Shown in pieces: positions 10,660-22,616 of a stretch of 64,000 nucleotides of DNA. Within the stretch, counting starts at the first letter, position 1. Each line of letters starts with the position of its first letter. A program made the translations under genes and the position numbers. The notes beneath the pieces are model-generated. The model ran no database searches, was not told the DNA's origin, and saw only the letters and a program-made list of their open reading frames with translations. The DNA comes from Hyphodiscus hymeniophilus (Eukaryota; Ascomycota; Leotiomycetes; Helotiales; Hyphodiscaceae): contig VNKQ01000006.1 in assembly GCA_016508695.1 (NCBI GenBank), positions 682,001 to 746,000 on the forward strand, read 5' to 3'.

Positions 10660-12755
10660 TTACGTGAAGTGCGGCGCATTAAGCACCAACCCCATCAACA
10701 CACCTCCCAGCGTCCCCGCAATAGGTATCGTCGCAATCCAAGCGAGGAGCAACAGTCCGACCCGCTGGAAATTCACCGCTTTGACGGTTCCATTACAGAG
10801 CCCCACCCCAACGGTCGCGCCAGTGATACACATGGACGTCGAGACGGGCAGCGAGAACTGGCTGAAGACGAGGACGGTGATGGCGGCGCCCATCTCCATG
10901 GAACACCCTCTGCTGGGGGAGTGGTATGTGATCTTATTGCCCATGACTATTGGAGACGGTCGTCAGTGAGAGTTTCGGGAAGGGAGGGTTGGGGGTGCCT
11001 GGAGAGGGAAGATGAGGCGGACCTTTCATGATGTTATACCCATAGGTGCACAAGCCCAGACTGATCGTCGCACTCAGCACAGCCAGCTGCCAAACCGGCA
11101 CCGGCGCTTTGCTCGCCGCCGCGTTCCCCGTATTCCACGCACCGTAAATGACAGCCCATGGACCGACCGAGTTCCCGATATCGTTCGCGCCATGTGCAAA
11201 GGATGCTGTGCACGCGGTGAGGATTTGCACGAAGGAGTAGGTGTGCTCGACTTCATTTGGGTATTTCTTCGCGTGCGAGTAGACGCGAGCCATTCGTTTG
11301 CCCTCGGGTGTTCCAGCGATGCCAGATTGCGCGGCGTGGATGTCGTAGTGTAATCCGTATAAAGCTCCACAGATTATCATAGCCGGGAGGCGCTTAAGGG
11401 CTATCCTGAGGTTGTGAAGTTCATAGATCCTTCCGGCGCCCATGGGATTGTTGTGCAGCGTACGCATAGCCCACCCAAAGGGACCACGTTTCTTCAGGAG
11501 TTTGGCATGGAGTTTGCTTTCGCCTAATGCGACGGCTTCCTTGTAGTCGGTGTTGTTGGCTTCGATGTTGGCTAGCTTCTTCTCATGGTCCTCTGGAAGT
11601 GAAGTGGCTCCTGCGGCTCTGATCTCATCCTTTCCAACCTCGGACTCACTGATTGATCCTGGCGACCGAGTGGAGGACTGTTCTGCTTCTTCCTCTTGAA
11701 TCACGGCGTAGTCCGGGACATTGGCGCGATCGGCGTGGGCTGGCTCTGGGCGTCTGAAGAGTAAAGGGCCGTGGATGAACATCCACCATTTAACAGTCGA
11801 GTCTTTCTTCATGATCTTTGCATGCACAAAGGGGACGAAAAAGAGTGCTGCTAGGAGGGCTACTCCACTTCCGGTACCCATTGTGACTGCTGCAACATAC
11901 CAAGCTGGCTTCTTGTTCAAGCCGAGATTGGGAGATCCTTTATAGACGATGGAGAGTGTGCAGATTGTACCGGCAATCAGAAAGAAGAAAGGTGAAGTGT
12001 AGACTGCCCATGGTATAGGATTCCTTCGCATATGTACGATGAGCTTGATGAGCATGAAGATGGTGGCTGCGAAGCCAGCAGAAATTGCAGGAGCCTGTAG
12101 GGTGTGATTAGCACTGCTAGTTAAATGAGAAGAAGTATCTCATGAGTCGTTCACTCGAGAAATCGTGATGCGACAAGGACTATCTTGACAGCCGGAGTAG
12201 GGTTAATGATTCAGAATTGGGGAACTTACCATCCCTAAGCCAGCAAAAATGGCTCCAAGCCCCTTACCGTTATTCCATCCCCACTGAACCTCAGCCGCAC
12301 CAGCTGTAGCAACACCAACACCCGCAACAGCCGAAATGAGTGAATAAGTCGATGAAACATGGGCCGAATGTCTCGTACACCACATGACCCATGTCGACGC
12401 AGCAGCAAGAGCACAGGTAAATGCGAGCATCTGAACACCCGCATCGCCCCTAAAGGCTGACGTCGGGATGATACCGTTCTTAATCGTATCGGCCGTACGT
12501 GCACCAACGGTAATGGCGCCGAGCATCTCGAAGACTGTGCCGAATATCATTGCTTGTCTGTAGGAGATGGATCGCGATGAGACGCTGGTGGCCCAGGCGT
12601 TTGCGACATCATCTAGAGGATATTAGTATGTCAGAGAGGAGAATGCGAGAGAGAGGTAAATTTGATGAAGACGCACTGGCTCCGTTATTGTAAGCATCCA
12701 GCAGGGCGAAGAACGTGCCAATAACAAAAATGTAAGTGTAATCCTCGAGCACCAT
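10660..12755 (-). CDS. PHO89: PHO4-family inorganic phosphate symporter, 606 aa
   Basis: High-affinity cation-coupled phosphate uptake at the plasma membrane (yeast PHO89, Neurospora pho-4 family). Four exons: 12755-12677, 12612-12230, 12094-11023, 10946-10660 (introns 64, 135 and 76 nt). The family hallmark GAND is present twice: NNGANDVANAWATSVSS (completed by splicing of intron 1) and HGANDIGNSVGPW in the second half. These are the two inverted PD001131 repeats that bind phosphate and cation. Multiple hydrophobic helices flank a central hydrophilic loop of about 130 residues (around PEPAHADRANVPDYAVIQ to LLKKRGPFGW). Length is normal. Two CACGTG boxes upstream suggest NUC-1/Pho4-type control by phosphate starvation. 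Confidence 0.95.
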
Positions 12756-13302
12756 GTTGACCGATAAAGGGTTGATGAAAGAACAGTAAAAATAGATATT
12801 GTATCTAAAGCTGGGGAGGCACAACAGAAACAGAGTTCATGTTTTATATGCCATAGCCCATGAACTTCTGGAATTTCTGCTGGACACCTGCCTTGGCTCA
12901 TCGTGAGCTATCGCACTCGTTCAAGGTCCAGGCGATACTCTTGAACTGCAAATGATCCCACGTTCCCATATGGCAACCTGTGAGTCGTAGTCTTGAGATA
13001 GCCAAGTTCAGCCAAGCTCGCCATGGAGGTTCGACGGACTTGGTTACTGGGCGCCGAGCCGTAACGACAGAGGCGATCGAGATTCAGCTTTATTCACTTT
13101 GAAGGCAGGGGGGGAAAACAACTTGGCCGCAGCTATCATGAGAATAGTATGCTTGGGGCATCTGAAAGAGAAACAAATTCGTTGGCTTGGTGGAAACGTG
13201 AGAGAACAATTTATACGATGAGGCTCTTGGCCGTGCTTGGTTGCGCTTGGCAGAACTTGGCTGAAGGCGAAGTATCCTCCCTATGAAAGCGCGATATATG
13301 CC

Positions 13303-13308
13303 CACGTG
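13303..13308. promoter_or_regulatory. CACGTG box in CCCACGTGGG
   Basis: 548 bases upstream of the phosphate symporter ATG. CACGTGGG is the preferred core and flank of the Pho4/NUC-1 bHLH activators. Function is inferred. Confidence 0.45.
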
Positions 13309-13421
13309 GGTGCCAAGGAGTAGATCTTGATATAGAGAAGGGAAATTGAAATATTAAGAGCATTCACAAGAGACTATGCAATCTGAATCCATCAAATATG
13401 GTGTTGAGATCAGTGATTGAT

Positions 13422-13427
13422 CACGTG
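13422..13427. promoter_or_regulatory. Second CACGTG box (GATCACGTGAC)
   Basis: 119 bases further upstream of the same gene. This flank (TCACGTGA) fits other bHLH factors as well, so it is weaker evidence for NUC-1. Confidence 0.35.
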
Positions 13428-16256
13428 ACATATAAGCTTGATGGAATTGAGATGTTTTAACGCGAATATCAGAGGCAGTTGGGAAGAAACATGGAAGAGT
13501 AGACAGGTACTTCCGATGACTCTATATATTCCATAGAATGTAAATTGGCAATGACAATTAACGTGGCGCTAGCCAGTGACAAATTTTGATTACGCAGCTG
13601 AAAATGCTGCTTTGGGGTTTTCTTTGCAAAGTTTGGATTCGTTACCGATCAATCAATCACTCCGACTAAGTCTAGCTTAAGACTGAATGAATTTCCTGCT
13701 CCAAATGGTCTCAACCGCCGGTGTGGCATCGATATCCCACGGTACTTTCTAACTCAAAAACTGGTAAGTTGACGCATATGCAAAGTCAATTCATCGAAGC
13801 CTAACAGCTGCATTAAGCTCAGACTTCTGAGCCTGATGCTTCAAGTTACTGCAAGCTACTGGGGCTCACGACTCCGTGTAGTTGTAAGGACTTGTTATAC
13901 GTGCTGGTAGGGTAGCCGAGGAAGAGATTCCCAGCGTGGAGACGGAGTCAATTGGGTTGGTTGTCAGAATGGCTGTCATACATTGGAGCACCAACGATCT
14001 TGACATAAGGACGCGTGATTAAGAGTTTCAGCCTTGACTTGTCGACTTCAGATGTTCAGCGCATTCAATAGCAGATCAGGTACAAGTGACGAATGATAGC
14101 AGGTGAGGAGACGACTAGTCCGAAGCCTGGAGCGGAAGAGTCCGGGAGTGAAGTGCGATACATCGAATCGACGGAGAAACTTAGGGATCTGGTAACATCT
14201 GAACTGGGGGAAGCAAGGTACGCTTCACGTTAAGACAGCGTATGATGCAGGATGGTACGGCAGCTTGCCGCCGCAATGGCAGCTACTCAATCTGGGCATG
14301 TGCAGGGTCCAGAAGATTAATTAGCACTTTTACAAGTCGAGAGATGTTGTAAGATACCAAATGGCGGTGAAGACGAAGCTTTGTTGAAGAATTAAAGTAT
14401 GCTCCAAGAGATGGCTAACTTCGAAAAACACATGGGTAGGTTTTAACCTACTGCAGGATATGCTGGGTCCGGGGGAACATGGCATTGACTTATGATCGTG
14501 GCTGATGCCAGCTCCCGAGCTGCTGGAGCAGATCATGTCTCTTTTGAGATCGATTGTGAAAGCATAAAGCTTATCTGGACATGCTACACGGCATTTTGTG
14601 TGCATGTGTTTCCCCGTGCAACTGTTGGACAAAAGTAGAGCCTTGGCCTATCAGAAAATGGATGCCGTGACACAACCTGAAGTCGTAAGCACATGGCTCA
14701 GAACATCTATTTGGTATCCTCAGAAGCATGGGCAACCGCTGGGATTACTTCCATTGCGTCATGAACGATGAGAACAGATATTGTGATGGCTTTACTCTAG
14801 GGCAATGAGTTCCCACGGAGAACTGAAGCATCTGGTGTAGGGTGATTGCCGCCCATTAAATTTTGATATCGTAAAAGTTGATTTAGTTCGTCTCGCTCTT
14901 GCAAGCCACCCAATCAATGCGGCATGCAACAAAGATTCGAACTTACTCTAGACATAACGAAAAGAAGCTCCGCCCAGATTTGGCGGGGCTTTAACGGACC
15001 TCCACAGATGCTGCGGGGAAAAAGGAGAATAGCAGATCGAAAACACCACGACGTGGCTATCCGTGACATTGTGCGGAATGTTACAACAGTTTTGGAAGGC
15101 ATCTGACTGACAACGGTGCTGTACCTGTACTCGAGAATTACCTGCTGGCACTGGAACATACTTATCATGCGCGACAGATGAAACGCTAAGAATCTCGATG
15201 TGATCCCTCGGTCAGCATCGTGTGGGTGAGAATGAAAGTCAGCAATATGGTAGAAATTCCGAGAAACGAAACGACCCGAACGCGGTATGGCATCAGCGGC
15301 TTCTCTGTGGAATGTTTGGTTTGACCACAGCAGTTGTTGGGATACCGTGACACAGTGTAGCAAGGTCTTGCCAGCGGTTGTCGTTTCGTCCGATCTGATG
15401 ATTGTGTCCGGAGATAGCGATCGAGGAGCAGAGAAGACTGTCCAAGGCCATTTCAAATGGGAATGTCTGGTCATGGGGTGAAGCAAGTTGTATTTGTTTA
15501 AAATTGATCGTTGTTGCCAATGCCACCTCATCGACGACGTCTTTGTGTTGTGGTTGGGTTTCCGTACGAAGGAGCTGCCTCGTAAAAGCCAAATTAGGTT
15601 CCTCTTCCTGAAACGTGCCCATGAAAACCCATCTTCCGGATGACAGGGGGAACACAAATTGTGCGTGTGGCTTGTGGCTTGGAACCGGGGTTGGCGCCTG
15701 GGTTCAGACTGGTGATTGTGGAGAGGATGAAAAGTTTGGAGATGGGGTTTGTTGCAATCCCGTGAGACGGGAATGATTTGTTGTTGAATCTATCACAGTG
15801 TTCAAAGTGTTGGTGATAAGGGCAAGAAAGGCGAAGAGTCAGAAATGGAGTTGATTCCTCTCTCTCTGCTCGAAAGATGGGACGATGGGCCGGCAATGCG
15901 AGATGACTTCTTGGGGTTCTTATCGATACGGGCTCACGGAGCAATGATCACATCATCAGCAGCTCGGAAGCAATGGATCATGAGTCCACGATGGGCCATG
16001 GCGTCCTTCCTGTTTGATGACTGGTTGTGAGCTGGCGCCGAGCTGCGAGGGGGCGTGGCCATGTCCAGCGATCCAGTATGCTCCGGCCTTGCAGTTCCTG
16101 GCTAGAAACGCAGGGACGGGTGATGAGTGATGGGTGATGAGTGATGAATGATTGAGCCAATTAGAAAATTGACCCTGCTCATGAAACTTGGGACACAAAC
16201 GCCTTCCGCAAGCCCACATGTAATATGGAATCCCCCGCAGACGAGATGAAGAGGAA

Positions 16257-16282
16257 GATGGGATGGGATGGGATGGGATGGG
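16257..16282. repeat. GGGAT microsatellite
   Basis: About five head-to-tail units of GGGAT. Confidence 0.75.
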
Positions 16283-16850
16283 TTCGTGGGGACTGGGATC
16301 AGATCTAGGGAGGGATGGCAACAGCATGGATGAAATGTGGCGGAACATCTGAGGGAGGGAGGCAGGGAGGAAAAGCAAGAAGGGAGGGGCGGAACATGCT
16401 TGGCATCGCTTGGTTGTTGTCATTATCAGTATCATTGTCGATGTCGTTGATCGGATGAGTTGCTAAACATGAAATAGTTTGTCGTTGAAGTTGAGCATGA
16501 GTATCTCTACAATATATGTTTGATCGGGATGGTGATATAAGAGACCATGACAGACTTCAAGATCTGGACAACAGTAGTGTACCTGCACCGCTGTACTAGA
16601 CCATATCATTGTCCCTCCCCAGTGTGGCAGACCAAGGTACAAAATGTAATTCGGGTGCTGGCGTAGCGATGTTGATGTTTATTGTTCCGGCACTGAATCA
16701 ATCGTACAGCTTCTGCATCTACGGCAACCCTGCTGCAACAACACCTTGGTCAGGTTGGGCTGCATCTGGCTGTAGTCTTTGCTATCAATTCGAATCCTCG
16801 GAGGATTCAAAAATCAGATTCACCAAAGCGATCGGAGGGCCAGAGTCTTG

Positions 16851-16887
16851 CAGTACAGTACAGTACAGTACAGTACACTACAGTACA
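16851..16887. repeat. CAGTA microsatellite
   Basis: About seven CAGTA units with one CACTA variant. Confidence 0.8.
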
Positions 16888-17722
16888 ATGCATACATACT
16901 CGTGTTGTTTGTTGTTTTCCCAAGCCTCCATTCCGTTTCTCTGGCATTCGATATTTGTAGCTACCTACCTAGTTCATTCATCGTGCAGTCAGCCTCCTAA
17001 AGGATCTCATGACAATGATAATGATGATAATTATGCGAGTGATACTTCATAGTAATACCAACGGTAATACTGTAATACTGTAATAGATTCTACGTTTAAT
17101 GGTCATCCCCTCCTTGTACCACCACCCACCCCACAGCGGCACTACACGAAATTAAGTTTAGCTCTGGGCGTTTCAAAACGAGTGTTCCTCCCGCCCTGCT
17201 CGCCCCCTGATTTTCCGTTCTGACCGCAGGGGCATTCCACGCTAAGCTCATTCGGGGCATTGGCTTCCCGCTCACTCACCAATCTCCCAAAACCTTCAAA
17301 CTCTCTCGACCTTCTTTTCGACCTTACCTACCTACACCTACTTCTCCACACCTTCGTCTTACCCTACCACGTTCTCTTTTCTCTGTCGCTCGACGGCAAT
17401 TACATTCCTTGAGATACACCGCCAGTTCTCGAACTTCATCACTTTTCACGATACTGTCACTCCTTCCAGTACCCGTTGAATCACCACCCCCTTGAGCCAG
17501 CCACCCGCACATTCCTTCGATTCTTCGACAGAGTCAATAAAGTACAGCAGTGCTGCCATCTAGTCACCAGGGTAGACTCTCTCCTTGATTTGCATCATCG
17601 ATTCCGGTCCAAGTACAAGTACCTTACCTTCTCGAAGAAAGTAAATAAACCTTCGGACAATCATCTCAGAACACGGTTTAACGAACCCACACAACACAAC
17701 AAACTTCGTCAATTCACTCAAG

Positions 17723-18876
17723 ATGCGTTCCTCAACCATCCTCGCCGTGCTCGGTGCTACCCTGGCGATTGCAACTCCTCTCAATCACGAGCGTTTGCAC
17801 AAGAAGGCAATTGTTTATGACATTGTTACCGATATCGTGTATGTGACTGTCACCGAAGGTGAAGGTGGATCGCCGCCTCCCACGACGGTTCATCTTCAAT
17901 CGACTGTCTACGTCAACCCAGTTGAGGCCAGCCCAACCTCGTCCATTGTCAAGCCGGTTCACTCCCACTCCCACTCCGAGAAGCCAAGCTCGACATTCGT
18001 TCCTCCTCCCCCCCCTCCAACTACCAGTTCCACACCTCCTGCGGCTCCAACCACCACCAGCGAGGCTCCAGCACCAACAATTGTGGAGCCCATTACTGTT
18101 CCTACAACCGCGGCTCCTCCAGTTGAGAATGCACCAGCCCCCGTCGAAGCACCCGTCGTTGAAGCCCCTGCCACCACTTCTGCTGCTCCAGTCGTCGAAG
18201 CCCCTGCCACCACGTCTGCTGCTCCAGTGGTTGAAGTTGCGGCCACTTCTCCCAAGGCTGTCGCTCCCACCGTCGCAGCTGCGGTAACCTCTGACAACTC
18301 TTTGGCTTCTACCGGTGTTGATAACCACAACAGTTGCCGATCCAAGCACTCTGGTGAGAATGTGTCCTGGAACGAGACTCTAGCATCATATGCTGCCATC
18401 ACTGCTAAGACCTGCGTCTTCGCTCATGACATGTAAGGCTCACCTTCCGAATCTGTTGCAAGCGTCACTAACATCATGAAAGGTCTGAGGGTACCGGTCA
18501 TTATGGGCAAAACATTGCATCTCAGGGATCCTCTTCATCAGATGCTTGGACCCTGGAGAGCGCTCTTGAGAACGCAATCATCTCCGAGTGGTACAGCGAG
18601 GAATCCTTGTTCACCAACCTCTACGGTCAGGAGAGCCCTTCCGGTACTGGAGACTTTCTCCATTTCACCCAAGTCGTCTGGAAGAATTCTCTGGAGATCG
18701 GATGTGCTGTTCAAGCTTGCCCTACCGCGAACTCAATCTTCCCAGGCATGTATACTTGGTTCACCGTCTGCAACTACTACCCTCAAGGTAAGTGATTCCA
18801 TCCCCTTGTCAATCTCCTGCTGATGAGTCCAGGTAACGTCGAGGGCGAGTTCGCCGAGAATGTCCTTTCGTCATAA
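17723..18876 (+). CDS. Secreted CAP/SCP (PR-1-like) protein, 352 aa
   Basis: Member of the CAP superfamily (yeast Pry, plant PR-1), extracellular proteins that bind sterols or fatty acids. Three exons: 17723-18432, 18483-18787, 18833-18876 (introns 50 and 45 nt). Signal peptide at about residues 1-18 (MRSSTILAVLGATLAIAT). Residues about 60-200 are a Pro/Ala/Thr/Val-rich linker, likely O-glycosylated, with VVEAPATTSAAP repeated. The C-terminal CAP domain has HNSCRSKHSGENVSWNETLASYA, CVFAHDMSEGTGHYGQNIA, FLHFTQVVWKNSLEIGCAV and FTVCNYYPQGN, i.e. the four CAP signature blocks and the cysteine pairs. Splicing of intron 1 joins block 2. The proline-rich linker is longer than in yeast Pry proteins. 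Confidence 0.95.
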
Positions 18877-20011
18877 GAACACTCGGAATCGGGTTTGCCG
18901 CGTTCATACTCTGTTTAGCGTTGCATCTCGTCGTTGGTGGTTTGCATTTTCATGAGCTCTAGAAGCGCAGACTTTCCCTTCAATGTAGACCGATATGAGC
19001 AGGCACTTTGTCGCCTGGGGCTGGGCCACAGCCTGACAAAATCCCTCGACATGATACTCGTCCCCGCATACCGATTACGCATGTTGGATCAGAACGCGCC
19101 TCTGGGGGTGTGACGAATTTCATACATCCTGACCGTGCTTCGCCACTTGGTACATGAGCTTAGCTCTGGCAAAAGCTGGTACTTTCTCTTTCTTGTACAT
19201 AAACTTTTTCCCTGCATCTCTTCGCCACGCATCAATTGCTTTTCCTTTGCTTTGGCCATCCGGATCATGTTAGTGAAGCTAGTACGTGAGAGCTTGGAGA
19301 TCATCAAGGCGTTGGAGGCTGGCGGTGCGGATGGGTGATAGCTAGGTGGGCCAGGAGTCACAAATTATGCTGCTGATGAATAAAATTACATTTCTCACGG
19401 CCATGGAATATTGCTGTTGATTTAAAGTGTCGTCTTTGTGAAACCTAATCGGTGTCATCTACTTGTCCACTAGGAATCGAGGTGTACTTGTACGCTTCTA
19501 GAAACGCTCTGCCAGACTGCGCCACACCATATATAATGTCTTTATAACTAGGACTGTGAGCCTATGAGAACTTGTCGGTATTAGGCTCATCATGTATCCA
19601 TCCTGGTTCTTCGGGCGTGCTTTGAAGCTAGCCGCACCAGGCGGGTCGGCTGAGAACAGCCTTGTCATCAACCCCCCAGCTCACGATAACGACGACATCT
19701 GTGCGATAAAGCAACAGAGAACATCTCCTCTCCTCCCTACGTACATCCCGTCGAAGAGCACCTGTCCGTATGTTCGAAGGTCAAGTCTTGATTCTCCCAT
19801 AATACATCAGAGTAAGCCAATAGCTACTTGTGAAATAGCACCGCTGGAGGTAGCATCTGTCCTGCCCCACCACGAGCGCATTTCGATAATCGCCGGAGCT
19901 TGAAAAACTTCACTCCAGCGAAGAGGAAGCGCTTCATCTGCAAACAAGACACAACCATCTAAACCCTCCGATCTCCAGGCTCTCGAGAAACAGGGAGACG
20001 TCGCGCTGACG
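18877..20011. other. Intergenic, CAP gene to SSP411-like gene
   Basis: 1135 bases in tandem orientation. A 103-codon plus-strand frame at 19592-19903 has no recognisable feature. Presumed 3' end of the CAP gene and promoter of the next gene. Confidence 0.4.
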
Positions 20012-22616
20012 ATGTCGCAACCGCAAGGGATAGGCGGGGCTTTGAAGGGGACGCTGGGGAATCACGTCAACGTGGAAAGCGAGAAGATGGATGGTGGAAA
20101 GCTGGATAAGTTAGCTCTGACGAACAGAGCGGGCGAGAGTAGAAGCCCTTATGTGCGCGCGCATAAAGCGAATCCTGTCGCGTGGCAGATATGGGGGGAT
20201 GAGGCTATTGCGCTGGCGAGGAGGGAGAATAGGTTGTTATTTGTCAGTATTGGGTATAGTTCTTGTCATTGTAAGCTCCTCTTTCTCCCTACTTTTGTGG
20301 TTACATCGGGGGGGGTGGGTGAGAGCGAGGGAGGTATATAACATTGGGAGAGTAGTGCTGATAACTCAACAGGGTGCCATGTAATGGAGCGCGAGTCATT
20401 CGAGAACGATGAAATTGCCACGATTCTCAACAATGAGTTCATACCAGTCAAGATAGATAGAGAGGAACGACCAGATATCGATCGAATATACATGAACTTT
20501 GTCCAAGCAACAACCGGCTCAGGTGGCTGGCCCCTCAACGTCTTCGTAACTCCCGACCTAGAGCCCGTCTTTGGCGGAACATACTGGCCAGGCCCAGCAT
20601 CAAACACAGCGCCCTTCGAAGACCAAGTCGACTTCCTCGGTATTCTGAACAAACTCTCCACCGTCTGGAAGGAGCAAGAAGAGAAGTGCCGGCTAGACTC
20701 GAGACAGATCTTGCAGCAGTTGAAGGACTTCGCTGCAGAGGGCACGTTTGGGAATAGGCTTGGAGAGGGTGGTGATGGGCTGGATATCGATTTGTTAGAA
20801 GAAGCGAATGCTCATTTCGCCTCGACGTTTGAACAGAAGAATGGTGGGTTTGGATCAGCACCGAAGTTCCCCACACCTTCTAAACTCAGCTTCCTGCTTC
20901 GGCTGGGTCAGTATCCTCAAGTTGTGTTGGATGTTGTGGGTCCAGATGAGTGTCGGAATGCAGAGAACATGGCGATTACTACACTGCGCAAGATGGCAAG
21001 AGGTGGGATACATGATCATATTGGGAGCGGCTTCGCGAGGTATTCTGTTACTGCAGATTGGTCATTGCCGCATTTCGAGAAAATGCTTTATGACAATGCG
21101 CAGTTGCTTCATATCTATCTTGATGGGTTCCTACTCTCGAGAGATGCGGATATGCTTGGAGCGGTCTACGACATTGCTGCGTACCTCACGACATCACTTG
21201 AGCATCCAGAAGGTGGGTTCTACTCCTCCGAAGACGCAGATTCATACTATCGCAAAGGCGATGTGGAGAAGCGCGAAGGTGCATACTACGTATGGACGAA
21301 GCGCGAATTCGAGAACATCCTAGGACAAAACGAGCCCATCTTATCAGCGTTCTTCAATGTCAGTAGCCACGGCAACGTGCTTCCGGAGAACGATGCACAC
21401 GACGAATTTCTTGACCAGAATGTTTTGGCTGTTGTGTCCAACCCGAGCATTCTTGGCAGCCAGTTTGGAATCAAGGAGGACGAAGTTGTGCGGATCATTA
21501 AAGAAGGAAAAGCGGCCTTAAGAGTGCATAAAGAGAAAGAGAGAGTTCGACCTGCACTTGATGACAAGATCGTTGTATCCTGGAACGGCATGGCTATCGG
21601 AGCACTTGCAAGAACAGCTGCTGTGACGAAAGGATTCGACCCTGAGAAATCAAAGGATTTGCTTTCGAGTGCCATAAAGGCTGCGGAGTTCATTAGGAAG
21701 GAACTATACGATGAGGAGGAGAAGATATTGTATCGAGTCTACAGAGAAGGGCGTGGCGATACGAAAGGCTTTGCAGACGACTACGCCTTCCTTATCGAAG
21801 GACTGATCGATCTCTACGAAGCTACTTTCCAAGAAAGCTACCTCCAATGGGCCGACGATCTCCAAAGTTCGTTTTTACTCTTCTCCTTTCTCAGATTTTT
21901 TACTAATAATACTAGAAACCCAAATTCCCCTCTTCTATGACCACCGGCCCTCCGGAACCGGCGCTTTCTTCAGCACGCCCTCCCCGCATCTAGCTCCCGA
22001 CATCATTCTACGCCTCAAAGACGGAATGGACGCCTCCGAACCCTCGACAAACGGTACCTCAGCATGCAACCTCTACCGGCTCTCCTCTTTCTTCAACGAT
22101 GTTGAATACGAGAAGCTGGCATCGGAGACGGTGGCCAGTTTCGAGAGCGAGATTCTACAATATCCGTGGCTATTTGCGAGCTTTATGCCAGCTATTGTGG
22201 CGAGACGGTTGGGTGTTAGGGGTGTTGTCGTCGCTGGCTCAGAGGAGAACGGACAAGGGGGTATAGGGAAGATCAAGGAATTCGAGAAGCAACCTAGGGG
22301 AGGAATAGGGAGCTTTGTCAAACTTGGTACAGGTGGTTCTTGGCTGAGGGAAAGGAATAGTTTGTTAAAGGAGTTTGGCAAAGATGCGAAAGAGGTGAAG
22401 GTTTTTGTGTGTGAAGGCGGTGTTTGTAAGGAGGAGGGTGTAAATGGCGGTGGACTAGAGGACTTGAAGGATGTTACGAATGCGTTACCTGTCCCTGAGG
22501 CAGAAGCGATGATTCAGACGGAGTCAAAACCGGAGATGGAGACGAAGGAGACGGTTTCACAGCCGCAAGAGTCCATACCGCTTATTGGAGGGAAGGAGTA
22601 TCTGCCGATCCGATAG
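20012..22616 (+). CDS. Thioredoxin-domain protein of the SSP411/DUF255 (YyaL, SPATA20) family, 817 aa
   Basis: The family couples an N-terminal thioredoxin-like fold to an (alpha/alpha)6 barrel related to glycan-processing enzymes; its role is poorly defined in fungi. Three exons: 20012-20270, 20373-21866, 21916-22616 (introns 102 and 49 nt). Splicing of intron 1 builds the hallmark GYSSCHWCHVMERESFEN; the CxxC is C-H-W-C. VKIDREERPDID and GWPLNVFVTPDLEPVFGGTYWP follow. The barrel part has FPTPSKLSFLLR, GGIHDHIGSGFARYSVT, WSLPHFEKMLYDNAQL and SSEDADSY, all typical. The C-terminal 60 residues are acidic and family-specific. Full length for the family. No clear mitochondrial presequence at this ATG, and an extra upstream exon cannot be excluded. 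Confidence 0.94.

Larger units (their letters stand above)
12756..17722. other. Long gene-free stretch between phosphate symporter and CAP gene
   Basis: About 5 kb. Frames on both strands give only basic, repeat-free, non-homologous-looking peptides, including a 247-codon minus-strand frame at 14914-15657 overlapped by others on both strands. Simple repeats: GGGAT units at about 16257-16282 and CAGTA units at 16851-16887. The last 600 bases before 17723 are pyrimidine-rich, as in fungal promoters and leaders. Confidence 0.4.

Noticed and set aside
14914..15657. 247-codon open frame, minus strand
   Set aside because: Composition is His/Ser/Arg/Trp-mixed with no domain, membrane or signal pattern, and several other long frames overlap it on both strands. 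Likely a chance frame in GC-balanced DNA.
17732..18402. Long frames antisense to the CAP gene (205 and 147 codons)
   Set aside because: Gly/Arg/Trp- or Ala/Gly-rich mirror images of the low-complexity Pro/Ala/Thr linker; shadows.
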